Origin: Eubacterium sp. UBA3782
GTDB taxonomy: Bacteria; Bacillota; Clostridia; Lachnospirales; Lachnospiraceae
Length of the DNA stretch: 64,000 nucleotides
Direction: 5' to 3'
NCBI GenBank assembly: GCA_002368795.1
Contig: DFFG01000075.1
Location: forward strand, 29,148-93,147
Part shown: piece by piece, positions 63,000-64,000 of the stretch
Layout of the letters: each line of letters starts with the position of its first letter
How positions within the stretch are numbered: position 1 is the stretch's first letter
Translations under genes and position numbers: made by a program
The notes under the pieces: generated by a model
Database searches by the model: none
What the model saw: only the letters and a program-made list of their open reading frames with translations
Told to the model about the DNA's origin: nothing

Positions 63000-64000
63000 A
63001 TGATACCCAAAAAGCTTGAGCATTATATGTTCAATGAGAACGACTTCTTCAATGAGGGCTTCACCATCCAGGACCCGGAGAAGCACAAGCTCGTACAGGA
63101 GCTGGCCTGCATGATCACGGATGACATCCAGATCCACAAGCCGAAGGATGTGGATCCTTCCTTCCCGGACTACTGGCTGCTGGACCGCCTGCTGAACAAG
63201 GAGGAAGTCCGTTTTATGCTTGCCTTCAAGAAGAAGAGAGTCGACAAGGTGAGCATCGAGGAGCTGGCAAAGCGCAACAACATGAGCGTGGAGCAGGCGC
63301 AGAAGATCGCCGACCACATCGCGCAGATCGGACTGATGGAGTTTGACCGGGAGACTCCGGATCATTCCCGGCAGTATTTTATTCCCAAGTGGGTCGTTGG
63401 CTCCGGTGAGTACATGATGATGAATTCGGCTCTGCTGGCCGAGCATCCGGAGGTTGCCACCTTCTTCAACTATGCCTCCAGTGTACCGGTAGGCAAGGTC
63501 GCCCGTTTCGTACCCGAGGGCGGCGGCGGCCTGGGCATGCACGTCATCCCGGTAGAGAAGGCCATCGAAAACGAGAGCCGCGCGGTCAGCGTGGAGAAGC
63601 TTTCTCACTGGCTGACAAAATATGACAAGTACGCAGTGGATGTATGTTCCTGCCGCCGCCAGCAGGCAATGCGCGGAGAGGGCGTTGGCGATATCGAGGA
63701 CTATATGTGCCTGGCTGTCGGCGACATGGCGGAGTACCTGGTGGAGACCCACAAGGATGCCCGTTATGCTACCTATGACGAGGTAATGGAGATTCTCCGG
63801 ATCTCTGAGGAGAAGGGCTTCGTGCACCAGATCACCAATCTGGACGGCGAGGACAAGATCGTGGGTATCTGCAACTGCTCACCGGGAACCTGCAACGCCA
63901 TCCGTACCTCCCAGCTGTTCAACACCCCGAATATGTCTGCCTCTGCTTACCGTGCCCACGTTGACAAGGAAAAATGTGTGGCCTGCGGCAAGTGCGTGGA
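63000..64000 (+). CDS. Iron-sulfur oxidoreductase, N-terminal part (partial)
   Basis: The frame is open from ATG 63000 to the window end (333 residues). An alternative GTG at 62991 lies closer to AAAGGAG. An N-terminal helical part includes a possible HTH (SIEELAKRNNMSVEQAQKI). Cysteine groups VDVCSCRRQQAMRG, EDYMCLA and GICNCSPGTCN resemble an Fe-S cluster site. At the edge a ferredoxin motif CVACGKC begins (Cys326, 329, 332). A C-terminal FAD or NAD domain may follow outside the window; this is inference. It has its own promoter. Confidence 0.75.
   Translation, partial: MIPKKLEHYMFNENDFFNEGFTIQDPEKHKLVQELACMITDDIQIHKPKDVDPSFPDYWLLDRLLNKEEVRFMLAFKKKRVDKVSIEELAKRNNMSVEQAQKIADHIAQIGLMEFDRETPDHSRQYFIPKWVVGSGEYMMMNSALLAEHPEVATFFNYASSVPVGKVARFVPEGGGGLGMHVIPVEKAIENESRAVSVEKLSHWLTKYDKYAVDVCSCRRQQAMRGEGVGDIEDYMCLAVGDMAEYLVETHKDARYATYDEVMEILRISEEKGFVHQITNLDGEDKIVGICNCSPGTCNAIRTSQLFNTPNMSASAYRAHVDKEKCVACGKCV

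Overview
The window reads as chromosome of a Gram-positive anaerobe, most likely a gut Lachnospiraceae-type member of the Clostridia. The reasons are consistent AGGAGG-like ribosome binding sites, TTGACA/TATAAT-like promoters, DUF3737 and DUF3237 proteins, GPH-type sugar symporters with intracellular glycosidases and AraC regulators, a domain-permuted GH3 enzyme, ferredoxin-tailed aldo/keto reductases and GC-rich genes between AT-rich intergenic regions. The genus is inference. No rRNA, tRNA, CRISPR array, phage block or intact transposase gene was seen.

Layout. 0-5 kb holds housekeeping and orphan genes: a partial gene, RNA 2',3'-cyclic phosphodiesterase thpR, a zinc-ribbon membrane protein, a 33-residue small gene, a DUF3737 beta-helix protein, a zincin-like protein and an ArsP_2/manganese-type exporter. 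5.5-12.7 kb is a first beta-glucan/beta-glucoside locus: a GH3 facing away, then GH5, GPH symporter and AraC regulator, with a 50-residue stand-alone small gene and a GH42-like tail remnant between. 12.8-17.8 kb has a gutted MalG-type permease, a membrane Ser/Thr kinase divergent from an HTH-like partner, a lipoprotein, a small membrane protein and a secreted ComEC-like hydrolase. 17.8-26.1 kb is a second glycoside locus: a divergent AraC regulator, then DUF3237, a clan-A glycosidase, carboxylesterase, GPH symporter, GH1 and nitroreductase. Next come a GH13 enzyme with its own promoter and operator-like palindrome, an M14 deacylase, and an orphan LytTR/GHKL two-component pair. 31.5-40.7 kb is a third sugar locus: two paralogous GH2 beta-galactosidases around a permuted, membrane-anchored GH3 and its membrane partner, plus a headless 2-hydroxyacid dehydrogenase. 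40.9-48.1 kb carries an AlbA_2-type ATP-binding protein, a WYL regulator, a 33-residue small gene, threonine aldolase, an ImmA/IrrE protease, an SGNH lipoprotein and YitT. 48.5-55.1 kb is a CydDC-like fused ABC exporter followed by a repeat-dense zone around asnA. 55.1-64 kb has an isomerase/aldo-keto reductase fusion, an unknown protein, a DUF937 protein, an Fe-S aldo/keto reductase, a TIR membrane protein and the start of an Fe-S oxidoreductase.

How it works together. The sugar loci share one plan: a symporter imports short glycosides, cytoplasmic GH1/GH2/GH3/GH5/GH13 enzymes split them, and an AraC protein controls the set. The esterase, nitroreductase and aldo/keto reductases suggest plant glycosides with aromatic or acyl decorations, but this is inference.

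The most unusual feature is the stretch from about 50.4 to 55.1 kb. It holds five different tandem arrays: a 60-bp in-frame repeat inside the ABC exporter linker, a 67-bp array before asnA, a 38/39-bp duplication of the asnA 3' end, five 75-bp hairpin units, and about 25 decamers each built around GATC-like DNA at helical-turn spacing directly upstream of the fusion gene. A dispersed palindromic element of about 175 bp occurs twice in the window, in opposite orientations.
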